From Pseudomonadota bacterium (lineage in GTDB: Bacteria > Desulfobacterota > Desulfarculia > Desulfarculales > Desulfarculaceae), in NCBI GenBank assembly GCA_018902755.1, contig JAHIQI010000046.1, positions 110,225 through 174,224 on the forward strand: a stretch of 64,000 nucleotides of DNA, read 5' to 3'. Shown piece by piece: positions 8,070-17,299 of this stretch. Each line of letters opens with the position of its first letter. Within the stretch, counting starts at the first letter, position 1. The notes under the pieces are model-generated. The model made no database searches. It saw only the letters and a program-made list of their open reading frames with translations, and had not been told where the DNA came from. The position numbers were made by a program, and so were the translations under genes.

Positions 8070-10194
8070 GGTGACCCTCCTTTTTCTTGAGCCTTTGCAG
8101 GCGCACCAGGCGGGCGTATAGCCCGTCCAGGTCCATCAGCTCCAGGTGCCGCCCCTGCTCCACCACCCGGCCCTGGTGCATCACCAGTATATTGTCAGCT
8201 CGTTGTATGGTGGACAAGCGGTGGGCCACCACCAGGCTGGTGCGCCCGGCCATGACCCGCGGCAGGGCCTTTTGAATCAAACGCTCGCTCACCGGATCCA
8301 CGCTGCTGGTGGCTTCGTCCAACACCAGCACCCGTGGCTCCCCGGCCACGGCCCGGGCCAGGGCCAAAAGCTGGCGCTGCCCCGCGCTGAGGCGGCGCGC
8401 CCCCTCGCCCAGCTGGGTCTCCAGGCCGTGTTCCAGATGGCCCACGAACTCAGCCGCGCCGCTGACCTCCAGGGCACGCTGCAAGTGCTCCTGGTCCACC
8501 TCGGGGCGGTGCAGGGTGATGTTGTCCTTCACCGTGCCCGAGAGCAAAAACACCTCCTGGGACACCAGGGCCACCCGCTTGGCCAGGTCCCTACGGTCCA
8601 TGTCCTTCAGGTCCACCCCGTCGATGAACACCCCGCCCTGGTCCGGGTCATACAGGCGTAGGAGCAGGTTGACCAGGCTGGTCTTGCCCGCCCCGGTGGG
8701 GCCCACCACGGCCCAACTCTGGCCGGGCGGGATCACCAAGTCGAGATCATGCACTACCGGGCGCTCCTGCTCGTAGCCGAAAGTGACCCCGCGAAACTCC
8801 ACCTGTCCCGGGCCCGGCTTGGCCGGGGCGGGGTTGCGCGGCGCGGGCAGGGCCTCCTGGTTGTCCAGCAGATGGAATATGCGCTCGCCCGAGGCCATGG
8901 CCGCCTGCATGATGTTGTACTTCTCAGCCAAGTCGCGCACCGGGCGGAAGAACATCTGCATGTAGGCGATGAAGGCCACCAGGGTGCCTAGGCTGAGCTG
9001 GTCCTGAATCACCCGCCCGCCGCCGTAGTAGATGATCAGCGCCATGGCCAGGGAGCTCAAAAGCTCGGTGATGGGCAGGAACACGGTGAAGACCTTGACC
9101 TGGCGCATGCCCGCCGCGAAGTAGCCGTCGTTGAGCTCGCGGAACTGCTTCTGCCCGGCATTCTCGGCCCGGAACAGCTTGATCACCGCCAGTCCGTCCA
9201 GGGTCTCGCTGAGCCAGGAGTTTATGCGGCCCAGATGGCCCTGCAGGCGGCGGAAGGCGTCGCGAGCCAGGCGGGAGAAGACCCAGGCCAGGGCCCCCAC
9301 CACCGGGGTGAGGGCCAGGCAAACCAGGGCCAGGTAGAAGTCCAGCCACAACAGCACCACCACGATGCCCGCGATGACGAAGAAGTCCTGGAACAGCGAC
9401 ACCAGGGCGCTGGTGAACATCTCGTTGAGGTTCTGGATGTCGTTGGTCAGGCGGGTGACCAACTTGCCCACCGGGTTGCGGTTGTAGAAAAACTCGTCGC
9501 GGCCCAGCAGGTGGCGGTAGAGCTGCTGGCGCATGGCCAGCATCATCTCCTGGCCGGTGCGCTCCAGAAGCATGGTCTGAAAATAGCCCAGGGTGAAGAC
9601 CCCGCAGGCGGCCAGCAAAAACAACAAGGCCAGGTGGGCCAGGCCCCAGGCGTCCGGGGCGCGCAGGGCGCGCAGCTCATTGGCGGGCAGCCGGGCCAGG
9701 TCCGGGGTGGCGATTACCCAGCGCTCCCCGGCCTTGATGAACACCTTGGGGCGCAGCCGGGCCAGGCGCTCGGCCTCGGCGGTGGGCGGGGCCAGGTAGA
9801 AGGGATTTTCGCTCACCGCCCCGGCGGCGCGCAGCTTGGCGGTCAGGCGGGGGTCCAGGCCCCGCCACACCTTCTCGGGCACGAACACCGCCCCTCCCCG
9901 GCCGGGCAGGAAGGAGCCCCCCGCCTCTTGGCGCAGCTCCTGGGCCAGATCGGGCGGGGCGTCCTGGGGACGCACCTCCAGGGCTTGGCGCACCATGTAG
10001 TTGTCGATGGCCAGGCGGGTGATGTAGGGCAGGGTCAGGTCCAGACCCGTGGCCATGAGGGTTAGCAGCGAGGCGAAGAGTATCACCGCCAGATGGGGGC
10101 GCCCGTAGGAAGCCAAGCGCTTGAGCAGACGGAAGTCGTATGGCTTGCCCAGCTGGTCGCCCTCCATGTAGCCGAAGTCGCCGGGGGGAGCCAT
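8053..10194 (-). CDS. ABC exporter subunit (type I, canonical Walker B), partner of the next gene
   Basis: This 713-aa half-transporter has an exporter membrane domain followed by an ATPase domain with Walker A GPTGAGKTS, a variant signature LSAGQ, Walker B LVLDEATSSVD with the catalytic Glu, and the H-loop His (VVAHRLS). An unusually long (~150 aa) external segment sits between the first two membrane helices. The ATG at 10194 follows GGAGGAGG and lies 2 bp from the stop of the upstream subunit; an apparent longer frame inside that gene is a shadow. Together the two subunits form a heterodimeric MdlAB/TmrAB-type exporter. Substrate unknown; lipid, peptide or drug are all possible. Confidence 0.9.
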   Translation of the reverse strand: MAPPGDFGYMEGDQLGKPYDFRLLKRLASYGRPHLAVILFASLLTLMATGLDLTLPYITRLAIDNYMVRQALEVRPQDAPPDLAQELRQEAGGSFLPGRGGAVFVPEKVWRGLDPRLTAKLRAAGAVSENPFYLAPPTAEAERLARLRPKVFIKAGERWVIATPDLARLPANELRALRAPDAWGLAHLALLFLLAACGVFTLGYFQTMLLERTGQEMMLAMRQQLYRHLLGRDEFFYNRNPVGKLVTRLTNDIQNLNEMFTSALVSLFQDFFVIAGIVVVLLWLDFYLALVCLALTPVVGALAWVFSRLARDAFRRLQGHLGRINSWLSETLDGLAVIKLFRAENAGQKQFRELNDGYFAAGMRQVKVFTVFLPITELLSSLAMALIIYYGGGRVIQDQLSLGTLVAFIAYMQMFFRPVRDLAEKYNIMQAAMASGERIFHLLDNQEALPAPRNPAPAKPGPGQVEFRGVTFGYEQERPVVHDLDLVIPPGQSWAVVGPTGAGKTSLVNLLLRLYDPDQGGVFIDGVDLKDMDRRDLAKRVALVSQEVFLLSGTVKDNITLHRPEVDQEHLQRALEVSGAAEFVGHLEHGLETQLGEGARRLSAGQRQLLALARAVAGEPRVLVLDEATSSVDPVSERLIQKALPRVMAGRTSLVVAHRLSTIQRADNILVMHQGRVVEQGRHLELMDLDGLYARLVRLQRLKKKEGHHADGD

Positions 10195-10196
10195 GG

Positions 10197-11945
10197 CTAG
10201 CCCTCCTCCAGCTCGGCCAGGATGGCCTGCTCGGCGAACAGGTCGTGGTAGAGCCCCTGGCGGGCCATGAGCGAGCGGTGGTCGCCCTGCTCCACCAAGC
10301 GGCCCTGGTCCAGCACGTAGATGTGGCTGGCGAAGGCCACGCTGCCCAAACGGTGGCTCACCACCAGGGTGGTGCGCCCGGCGCGCAAACGGGCCAGGTT
10401 GGCCAGGATGCGGGTCTCGGTGCCGGTGTCCACGGCGGACAGGGGGTCGTCCAGCACCAACACCGCCGGGTTCAGGATCAGGGCCCTGGCCAAACACAGA
10501 CGCTGACGCTGGCCGCCGCTGAGGTTGTGGGCCCGCTCGCCCAGCTCGGTCTGCAAGCCCTGGGGCAGGGACCGCATATCCTCGGCCAGCTCCGCCGCCT
10601 CCAGGGCGGCCCACATGCGCGCCTCGTCGGCGTGAGGGTCGCCCAGGGTCAAGTTGTGGGCAACTGTGGCGGAGAACAGAAACGCCTCCTGGGGCACCTG
10701 CACCACATGGGCCCTGAGGTCGCGCTGGGCCAGCTCCAGGACGTCTATGCCCTCCACGTACAGCGCACCCCTGGGCGGCTCGTACAAGCGCCCCAGCAGG
10801 CGCAGGAGGGTGGATTTGCCGCTGCCTATGGGCCCCACCACGGCGGTGAGCTGACCGGCCGGGGCGGTCAGGCTCACTCCGCTGATGGTGTCGGCCGCCG
10901 CGCCGGGGTAGCGGTAGGCGAGGTCCCTCACCTCCACGCCCAGTTCGGGCTTCTCCGGCAGGCGGGCCGGGTGGGCCGGGTCCTGCACCGCGGGCTCGGC
11001 CGAAAGAATCTCGTTCACCCGCCCCAGGGAGGCGCGGGCCCGCTGCAACAGGCTCACCACCCAGCCCAGGGCCATCATGGGCCAGGTGAGCATGCCCAGG
11101 TAGGCGGTGAAGGCCACGAAGTCGCCGGGGGTGATCTGGCCGAACACGGCCAGGAGGCCGCCCGCGCCCACCACCACGGCCAGGCTAAGGTTGGTGAAAA
11201 ACACCATCAGGGGGAAAAACAGGGCCATCACCCGGGCCAGGCTCAGGTTTTGCCTGAGGTAGCTCCGGGCGCTCACCTCCAGGCGGCGCTCCTCCGGCTC
11301 GGCCAGGGCGTAGGTCTTTATCAGGCGCACCCCGCTGATCACCTCGCGCACCTGCTCGGTCATGGCCGAGAAGGCTTCCTGCACCTTGCTGAAGCGGCTG
11401 TGGAAGCGCCGGCTCTGCTGGCGGGTGAGGATGACGATGGCCGGCATGGGCAATATGGCCAGCAGGGCCAGCAGGGGGCTGATGTAGAGCATGAAGCCGA
11501 TGGCGGCCAGGCCCATGAAGGCCCCGTCCACCGCGGCCACCAGGCCGATGCCCGTGGCCATGCGGATGTTGTTCAGGTCGTTGGTGGCCCGGGCCATTAG
11601 CTCGCCCGGCGGGTTGTCGTCCAAATAGCCCACGTGCATGCTTTGCAGATGGTCGAACAGCTCGCTGCGCAGCACCCGCTCGGTCTCCCGGGAAAAGCCC
11701 ATGAGCAGGGGACGCCAGATGACGCGCATGCACACCATGGCCAGGGCCAGGCCCAGGATGCCCAGGCCGATGTACATCAGCCCCTGGGCGTCGGCCCGGC
11801 CCAGGGTCAGGTCGTCCACCGCGAACTTGATCAAGCGGGGTATGTAGAGCTGGAAGACGTCCACCAGCACCAGGGCGGTGAACCCGACGCCCAGGCCCAG
11901 GGCCTTGCGCCGGGCCAGACCGCGCAACAAGGCCCACGCGCTCAT
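10197..11945 (-). CDS. ABC exporter subunit with degenerate ATPase site
   Basis: The 582-aa half-transporter has six membrane helices and an ATPase domain with Walker A GPIGSGKST, signature LSGGQRQR and H-loop VVSHRLG. Walker B reads LVLDDPLSAVD: the catalytic Glu is Asp. In heterodimeric exporters this marks the non-hydrolysing site, which also uses the partner's signature, here the variant LSAGQ. The pair therefore has one consensus and one degenerate site, as in TM287/288 or TmrAB. It follows the TlpA-like gene by about 30 bp and is coupled to the 713-aa partner. Confidence 0.9.
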   Translation of the reverse strand: MSAWALLRGLARRKALGLGVGFTALVLVDVFQLYIPRLIKFAVDDLTLGRADAQGLMYIGLGILGLALAMVCMRVIWRPLLMGFSRETERVLRSELFDHLQSMHVGYLDDNPPGELMARATNDLNNIRMATGIGLVAAVDGAFMGLAAIGFMLYISPLLALLAILPMPAIVILTRQQSRRFHSRFSKVQEAFSAMTEQVREVISGVRLIKTYALAEPEERRLEVSARSYLRQNLSLARVMALFFPLMVFFTNLSLAVVVGAGGLLAVFGQITPGDFVAFTAYLGMLTWPMMALGWVVSLLQRARASLGRVNEILSAEPAVQDPAHPARLPEKPELGVEVRDLAYRYPGAAADTISGVSLTAPAGQLTAVVGPIGSGKSTLLRLLGRLYEPPRGALYVEGIDVLELAQRDLRAHVVQVPQEAFLFSATVAHNLTLGDPHADEARMWAALEAAELAEDMRSLPQGLQTELGERAHNLSGGQRQRLCLARALILNPAVLVLDDPLSAVDTGTETRILANLARLRAGRTTLVVSHRLGSVAFASHIYVLDQGRLVEQGDHRSLMARQGLYHDLFAEQAILAELEEG

Positions 11946-11976
11946 GGCCTCACCTCATCTCACGCAGGGGCAAGGC

Positions 11977-13356
11977 TCAGCGCCCCTGGGAGGCCAGGCG
12001 GCAGGGGTGGGGCAGTACGAATTCCTTGCTGCGGGCCACCACGGTCTTGTGCTTGCCGATGACCACGGTGAGCCACACGCGCATCCGGGCTCCCTCCGGC
12101 AGCTCGGGCAGCTGGTCGCAGCGCACGAACAACAGGTAGTCGTCCAGGAAGGTGCTGTCCACCCGGTGATAGAGCCGCTCGGCGTCGCCGCTGTCGTTCA
12201 GGGCCTTGCCCTTGGCGTCCTCGGGCCAGAGGTTCACGGTCATCCACAGGCCCTGGTCGGTGGGCAAATCGCCCAGTTCGGCGTTGACCCTAAGCATCAG
12301 GCCCGGCTTGTCCTGGTACACCTCGCCGTCGGTCACGGTGAGGGATTTGATGCGCCCCTGGGCCGCGTCTATGGGCACAGTCCGGCTGTCGCACTCGGCC
12401 GAGGGCGGGGCCGGGGAGGGAGCCGTGGGAGGCGTGAACTTCTGGGGCTCGGGCATGCTGCGGGCATAGAAGCCTCCGCCGGAGCCGCACTGGGCGGCTA
12501 TGGGGAAGCGGGAGCTGGAGTCCACCGCCTTGCGGTTTTCGTCCAGTACCGAGATCCGGGCCACGTAGGAGGCCGAGTCGCCCAAGGGCGGCAACTGGTT
12601 GCAGGCCACGAACATCACGAAGTATTCCACCGAAACGTCGTCGACGCGCAAATACAGGGTCTTGGTCTGCCCGCCGTTTTGGGGGGCAATGTCCAGGGCC
12701 AGCCACAGGCCCCGCACCGCGGTAAGGTCGGCCACATTGACCACCGCGTGCACGTACAGGCCGTCCTGGTCCTGGTAGCGCTCGCCATCGGTGACCCACA
12801 GGTCCACGAAGCGGGGGTCGCCCGGAAGGCGGCGCTTAACCTTGGCCTGTTCGGGCTGGGGGCTTTTGGCCTTGGCCAGATAGGGGCGCACCGCGTTGGC
12901 CAGGTGCATATGGGAGACCGGCCCCTCGAAGCGGTGCACCACCGCGCCTTGGGGATCTATGACCAAGGTGGTGGGCAACACCCGCACCCCGGCGTTGGCC
13001 TCGGCCCATTTCACCTCGCCCAGCACTACCGGCATCTGCAGGCCCAGGCGGGCCACGAAGGGCTTGACCACCTGGCGGCCGCCCTGGTCCACGCTGAAGG
13101 CGATGGCGCTGACCCCACGGTCGGCGTATTGCTTGGCAAAGCTGTCCAACTTGGGCAGGGCCCGCTTGCAGGGGCCGCACCAAGTGGCGAAGAACTCCAC
13201 GATGACCACCCGGCCCCGGAATTGCTCCAGGCTCAGGTTGCCGCCGTCCAGGGCGGGGAGGTCGAAGTTCAGGCGGGGCGGCGGGGCGGCCTGGGCAGGC
13301 AAGAGCATCCCCAAGAGCGCCAAGCAAATTACAAAAGTGGACAGGGCCTTAGCCAT
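11977..13356 (-). CDS. Exported TlpA-like thioredoxin fused to a tandem-duplicated domain
   Basis: The 459-aa protein has a signal peptide (about residues 1-23, ending LLPAQA) and a TlpA/ResA thioredoxin domain with CxxC in FATWCGPCK. Two copies of an uncharacterised ~120-aa domain follow. Both copies share the order VTDGE.YQD..GL, GLW, LY.RVD, a Phe-Val-x-Cys-(N/D)QLP block and a final Cys. TlpA domains reduce periplasmic disulfides; the repeats may be substrate-binding or lipoprotein-like beta domains. It is the first gene of the operon with the ABC exporter. The function of the fusion is unknown. Confidence 0.82.
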   Translation of the reverse strand: MAKALSTFVICLALLGMLLPAQAAPPPRLNFDLPALDGGNLSLEQFRGRVVIVEFFATWCGPCKRALPKLDSFAKQYADRGVSAIAFSVDQGGRQVVKPFVARLGLQMPVVLGEVKWAEANAGVRVLPTTLVIDPQGAVVHRFEGPVSHMHLANAVRPYLAKAKSPQPEQAKVKRRLPGDPRFVDLWVTDGERYQDQDGLYVHAVVNVADLTAVRGLWLALDIAPQNGGQTKTLYLRVDDVSVEYFVMFVACNQLPPLGDSASYVARISVLDENRKAVDSSSRFPIAAQCGSGGGFYARSMPEPQKFTPPTAPSPAPPSAECDSRTVPIDAAQGRIKSLTVTDGEVYQDKPGLMLRVNAELGDLPTDQGLWMTVNLWPEDAKGKALNDSGDAERLYHRVDSTFLDDYLLFVRCDQLPELPEGARMRVWLTVVIGKHKTVVARSKEFVLPHPCRLASQGR

Positions 13357-13414
13357 GTAGCCTCCCTATGGTTTAACAATCAATGATAATACCATTTGTC
13401 CGGTAGGGGGCAAG

Positions 13415-13444
13415 TTGACACCCCCCCCTTTCCGCCGGTAGACT
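13415..13444 (+). promoter_or_regulatory. Possible sigma70 promoter for the RNase II-type gene
   Basis: A perfect TTGACA (13415-13420) is followed, after an 18-bp spacer, by TAGACT (13439-13444), which matches TATAAT at four of six positions. The start codon is 35 bp further on. Confidence 0.4.
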
Positions 13445-13478
13445 CATCTACCCAATCTGCCGCGAAAGTCGGAGCATA

Positions 13479-15464
13479 ATGAGCGACCCTATTGGCCAGC
13501 TAGTCGAATTCATCGAAAAAAACCGCGTTGAGCTTGGTTTGGTGGTGGCGGCCAAAAAAGGAAGGCTCAATCTGTTCACCGTGGCGGGCCGCCAGGCCTC
13601 CCTGAACACCAACCGCGTTTTGTCCATGTCCCCCGGTGCCATGGGCTCCGAAGCCCCCCGGGCCGCCCAACAGGAATACCTGGCCGAGGTCCAGGACGCC
13701 CGCGACAAGCTGGCCGAGCGGGTGGACGTGACCGAGTTGTGGGAGTTGGTCTACGAGGAGACGGACCCCCTGCCCCTGCGCGACCTGGCCCAACTGGCCT
13801 TCGGACGCCCCACCAGCCACGACCAGATCTCGGCCACCCTGCGGGCCCTGTTCAACGAGCGCATCCATTTCCGCCTGGCCGGGAGTCAGTTCCTGGCCTA
13901 CAGCCCCGAGCAGATCGAGGCCAAGCGCCTGCAGGCCGAGCGGGAGCAGGCCCGCCAGGCCCAGGTGGCCGCCGGGGTGGATTTCCTAAAGAATCTGCCG
14001 GGCGAAGGCCCCCTGCCCGAGGCCCCGCCGGATTTGGCCAAGCTGCTGGTGGACTACCTGGTGTTCCAGGAGGAATCATCCCAGGTCAAGCTGGCCAAGG
14101 AGGTGGTGGCCGGGGCCGAAGTGGGCGGGGCCAAGAAGTTATTCCGCCTGCTGGTCGGCCTGGGGGTGCTGGAGCCGCACCACAACCTGGAGCTGATCCG
14201 CCAGGGCATCAGCCAAGAGTTCGCCCCCGAGGCCGAGGCCCAGGCCCACGACCTGGACCCCAACCCGGACCACGGCGGGACGCGCACCGACCTCACGGAG
14301 CTGTACACCTTCACCATCGACGGCAACTTCACCACCGATTTCGACGACGCCCTGTCCTTTGAGCCCGACGAGAACGGCGGAGGCACGTTGGGGGTGCACA
14401 TCACCGACGCCGGGGCCATCATGCCCCCGGAGGGTCCCTTGGAGGAGGAAGCCCGCCTCAGGGCCACCTCCCTGTACCTTCCCGACGACCGGCTGCCCAT
14501 GCTGCCGCCGCGCCTGAGCGAGGACCAGCTATCGCTCCGCCAGGGAGAGCTGCGCCCGGGCCTTTCGGTCCTGGCCCGTCTGGACGCGGAGGGGCGGCTC
14601 ATCGACTACCGCCTGGAACGCAGCCTCTTGAAAGTGCACAAGCGCCTGACCTATGACGAGGCCGACGGCATGCTCGAAAGCGACCCCCGCCTGGCCGGGC
14701 TGCACGCCATCTGCCAAGCCCTGCGCCGCCGCCGGGGAGAGGCGGGAGCCTACTTCCTGCCCCTGCCCGAGGTGCTGGTGGGGGTGGACCCGGCGACCAA
14801 GGAGGTGTGGGTTCGCCGGGTGGACCGCAACGGGCCCAGCCGGGAGATGGTGGCCGAGACGGCCATCTTGGGCAACTGGCTCTTCGCCCTGTTCCTGGCC
14901 GATTCGGGCGCGCCCGCCCTGTTTCGCACCCAGGCCAAGCCCTCGGAGCCCATCGAGGAGCGCGACCCGGGCGATATCTACCACCACTTCAAGCAGCGCC
15001 GCCTGCTGAACCGGGTGGAGATAACCACCAAGCCGGGCCTGCACTCCAGCCTGGGAGTGCACCCCTACACCCACGCCACCAGCCCCATCCGCCGCTACTT
15101 GGACCTGGTGATGCAGCGCCAGATAGGCAGCATCCTCTGCGGAGGCCCGCCCCTGTACAGCGCCAAGGAACTGGAGGAGGTGGCCATGGAGGTGGGGCCC
15201 TCGGTGCGCCGGGCCATGCGGGTGCGCCAGGTGCGCCAGCGCTACTGGCTGTTGCAGTGGCTGCGCCAGCGCCAGGACCAGCCCCAACCGGCGGTGGTCA
15301 TGGAGCGCCAGATGCGCCGCTGGCAGCTGCTGCTCACCGACATCATGATGCTGGTGAACATCCCCATCCGCGCCGGCCAGGACATTAGCCCCGGCCAGGA
15401 GGTGGAGGTGATGGTGGAGCGGGTGGACCCCTTCGAGGACATCCTGAGGGTCAAGCTGGTCTAG
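13479..15464 (+). CDS. RNase II/RNB-family exoribonuclease
   Basis: The 661-aa protein has an N-terminal region, then an RNB catalytic domain with the acidic metal-binding motif TIDGNFTTDFDDAL (about residues 280-295) and the later HPYTHATSPIRRYLD motif typical of RNase II. RNB enzymes degrade single-stranded RNA 3' to 5'. The C-terminal S1-like domain is short (ending EVMVERVDPFEDILRVKLV). GGAG lies just before the ATG. This branch is common in Desulfobacterota and cyanobacteria and is shorter than RNase R. It is monocistronic. Confidence 0.9.
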   Translation: MSDPIGQLVEFIEKNRVELGLVVAAKKGRLNLFTVAGRQASLNTNRVLSMSPGAMGSEAPRAAQQEYLAEVQDARDKLAERVDVTELWELVYEETDPLPLRDLAQLAFGRPTSHDQISATLRALFNERIHFRLAGSQFLAYSPEQIEAKRLQAEREQARQAQVAAGVDFLKNLPGEGPLPEAPPDLAKLLVDYLVFQEESSQVKLAKEVVAGAEVGGAKKLFRLLVGLGVLEPHHNLELIRQGISQEFAPEAEAQAHDLDPNPDHGGTRTDLTELYTFTIDGNFTTDFDDALSFEPDENGGGTLGVHITDAGAIMPPEGPLEEEARLRATSLYLPDDRLPMLPPRLSEDQLSLRQGELRPGLSVLARLDAEGRLIDYRLERSLLKVHKRLTYDEADGMLESDPRLAGLHAICQALRRRRGEAGAYFLPLPEVLVGVDPATKEVWVRRVDRNGPSREMVAETAILGNWLFALFLADSGAPALFRTQAKPSEPIEERDPGDIYHHFKQRRLLNRVEITTKPGLHSSLGVHPYTHATSPIRRYLDLVMQRQIGSILCGGPPLYSAKELEEVAMEVGPSVRRAMRVRQVRQRYWLLQWLRQRQDQPQPAVVMERQMRRWQLLLTDIMMLVNIPIRAGQDISPGQEVEVMVERVDPFEDILRVKLV

Positions 15465-15499
15465 CCAAAAAAATTCCCGGGCCGCGCGGCCCGGGAAAT
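15465..15499 (-). terminator. Terminator for the minus-strand his/QTMAN operon
   Basis: A perfect 9-bp GC stem with loop GCGC (CCCGGGCC/GGCCCGGG, 15475-15496) is preceded on the plus strand by seven A residues, which is a T-run for minus-strand transcription. The plus strand has no T-run, so it serves the leftward operon best. Confidence 0.7.
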
Positions 15500-15559
15500 C
15501 TCATCATCTCGTATTACAAAATCTCGCTCGCGCCGACTTCCCCCTCGACGGCCGCTCTG

Positions 15560-15681
15560 CGGCACAGCCAGGGGTTCCTGGGCAAGGCGCTCGGCGAGTG
15601 AGGGCCGGAGTTGTAGGTAAACCTACCGCGAGGCCCGAACGACGCCGACAACGCCGCCCATAGGCGCCTGGCGCAGCCGCC
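15560..15681. repeat. Structured intergenic repeat, copy 1 of 4
   Basis: It begins CGGCACAGCCAG and ends CCTGGCGCAGCCGCC, so the ends can pair (AGCCAG with CTGGC). A central hairpin GTAGGT-AA-ACCTAC sits at 15613-15626. It fills the gap between the convergent RNase gene and the PNPOx-like gene, touching the stop of the latter. See copies at 24991, 33661 and 56766. Confidence 0.75.
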
Positions 15682-16157
15682 TAGCCCTCACCCATCTGGT
15701 TCTGCTTGCCGCTCAGATGCTGCACCTCGACGCAGATCACGGCCAGTCCCTTGACCTTCTCCGGCGGTAACTTCATCTCGCCGTCATAGCCGCACTGGCG
15801 GGCGATGGCTGCCAGACCGGCGACCTTCTCGTCCAAATCCTGCACCAGGCTGGCCCGGCCCAGGCCAACCACGCTGCGGTAGCGCACGTCCCACTTGCAG
15901 GGGTCGGGCGCGTTCATCAGCTCCACCTCTTCCATGACCGTCAAGCTCACCCGGGGGTTGGTGTCCAGAATCTCGATCTTCAGGCCCTTGGCCCCGGTGT
16001 GCATGTACACCTTGCCGTTGAGGCAGCCGTAGTTCATGTAGATGGTGTAGGGCTGGCTGTCCAGGCACATGCCTAGACACAGGATGTTATTGCGTTCCAG
16101 GATGGCCTGGGCTTGGTCGTTGATCTGTTTTTGGGGTTTGCGCAGAGGTCTCTGCAT
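15681..16157 (-). CDS. Pyridoxamine 5'-phosphate oxidase-like flavin-binding protein
   Basis: The 158-aa protein has a split-barrel pattern (LCLGMCLDSQPYTIYMNYG, later VYMHTGAKGLKIEIL and VSLTVMEEVEL), as in the PNPOx-like family that binds FMN or F420-like cofactors. The conserved 'nucleotide-binding MNYG...HTGAKGLK' block is that of the small heme/flavin-binding members often misnamed NimA. AAAGGAGG precedes the ATG at 16157; the frame extends further upstream but overlaps the mannosyltransferase gene. It starts 2 bp after that gene's stop and is last in the hisHF operon. Substrate unknown. Confidence 0.78.
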   Translation of the reverse strand: MQRPLRKPQKQINDQAQAILERNNILCLGMCLDSQPYTIYMNYGCLNGKVYMHTGAKGLKIEILDTNPRVSLTVMEEVELMNAPDPCKWDVRYRSVVGLGRASLVQDLDEKVAGLAAIARQCGYDGEMKLPPEKVKGLAVICVEVQHLSGKQNQMGEG

Positions 16158-16159
16158 GC

Positions 16160-17296
16160 TCAGGCCTCCTTTATGGTCTGTTGAATTAGGCTTTGCCAGG
16201 CCGGGGCCTGGGATTGCCAAGTGAAACCCTGGGCCAGGGGCCGGTGGTCTTGCCGCCGGACCGGCTCGGGCCGCCTGGCCAGTTCCATCAAGGCCGGGGT
16301 CAACTCCCCCGGCGGGTAGCAAAAGCGCTCCGGGTAAAGCTCCGGGTAGACCAGAGCCATGGGCACCAGGGGGCGGCAGCCCGCCCAGGCCGCTTCGGCC
16401 ACGCTAAGACCAAAGTACTCCTGAAGCGCGGTTGACACCACCACATCGGCCCAAAAAAGCCGCTTCCAATACTCTTTCCGGTCCGAAAGGTGGCCCCATT
16501 GCACAATGTGTTTTGCCAAGGCCTTACGGGCGGCGGCGAACACCGCCGGGGGCTTGGCCGGGGCCGGTCCCAGCACCGCCACCTGGAACTCCAGGCCCTG
16601 GGCGGCCAGGGCTTCCAGGGCCTCGAAGAAGCGCTCCGGGGCCTTGTCCTGGGCCCAGCGGTGGTTCCACAGAATGCGCAACGGACCCTCGCGGGGCTCG
16701 CGGGTGAGGCCGCCCGCCTCGCTTGGGTCGATGGGCATGGGCAGGGCGCTGCTCTTGGCGGCGATGGACGAAGCCAGGCCGCTGGGGCGCATGTCCGGCA
16801 AACGGCCCAGCAGGTCCCGGGCCGCGCCCAAAAACTGGTCGCGGTGGAAGTTCGAGTTGAACACCACCCGCTTGGCGGCCTGGGCGGTGGTCAGGTTGCT
16901 GAAGGCCAGATAAAGGTCGCGCTCCCGCATGCCCTGGTCTGCCTGGCCCTGGGCGGGATAGGCCAGCTGGTTTTCGTGGAACACCACCAGGGCGGGCACG
17001 GTGGCCAAGGAAGGGACCAGGCCCCGCAGCTCGGCCAGGCCCAGCATGTCCGAGCACACCAGGGCCTCCCAGGGCCGGGTCAGGACCTCGGCCGCCTGGT
17101 CGGCTAAAAAGGCCGCCGCGCCGCGCATCCGCCAGCGCCAGTGGCGGCCGGGCAGGCCCAAGAGGGTCCAGCGGGCGGGAACGTAACGCATCAGTCCCTG
17201 GGCGAAGGCGGCATGGGAGGCGGTGAGGTAGGGCTCCACAAACAAAAGACGCGGGCCGGTTGAGCCCACGTCTTGAACTAGCAGGTCTTGGCCCAC
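16160..17296 (-). CDS. tRNA-queuosine alpha-mannosyltransferase-like glycosyltransferase (DUF3524/GTDC1 family)
   Basis: The 378-aa protein opens RLLFVEPYLTASHAAFAQGL, then LLGLPGRHWRWRMRG, FHENQLAYP and a P(D)MRP block. These are the landmarks of the DUF3524/GTDC1 family, whose vertebrate member mannosylates queuosine in tRNA-Asp. The C-terminal half is a GT4-like domain (WNHRWAQDKAPERFFEAL). A tRNA-modifying mannosyltransferase role is therefore the best guess, but bacterial members are little tested. The start is GTG at 17296 with a weak ribosome site; an internal GTG (MGSTGPRLLF) is an alternative. It lies between the LbetaH gene and the PNPOx-like gene in a tight operon. Confidence 0.75.
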   Translation of the reverse strand: MGQDLLVQDVGSTGPRLLFVEPYLTASHAAFAQGLMRYVPARWTLLGLPGRHWRWRMRGAAAFLADQAAEVLTRPWEALVCSDMLGLAELRGLVPSLATVPALVVFHENQLAYPAQGQADQGMRERDLYLAFSNLTTAQAAKRVVFNSNFHRDQFLGAARDLLGRLPDMRPSGLASSIAAKSSALPMPIDPSEAGGLTREPREGPLRILWNHRWAQDKAPERFFEALEALAAQGLEFQVAVLGPAPAKPPAVFAAARKALAKHIVQWGHLSDRKEYWKRLFWADVVVSTALQEYFGLSVAEAAWAGCRPLVPMALVYPELYPERFCYPPGELTPALMELARRPEPVRRQDHRPLAQGFTWQSQAPAWQSLIQQTIKEA

Positions 17297-17299
17297 GGG

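Noticed and set aside
10195..10614. Long N-terminal extension of the 713-aa ABC subunit
   Set aside because: The upstream frame lies inside the other ABC subunit gene, is low-complexity Gly/Arg/Pro and has no ribosome site; the ATG at 10194 has a strong one.
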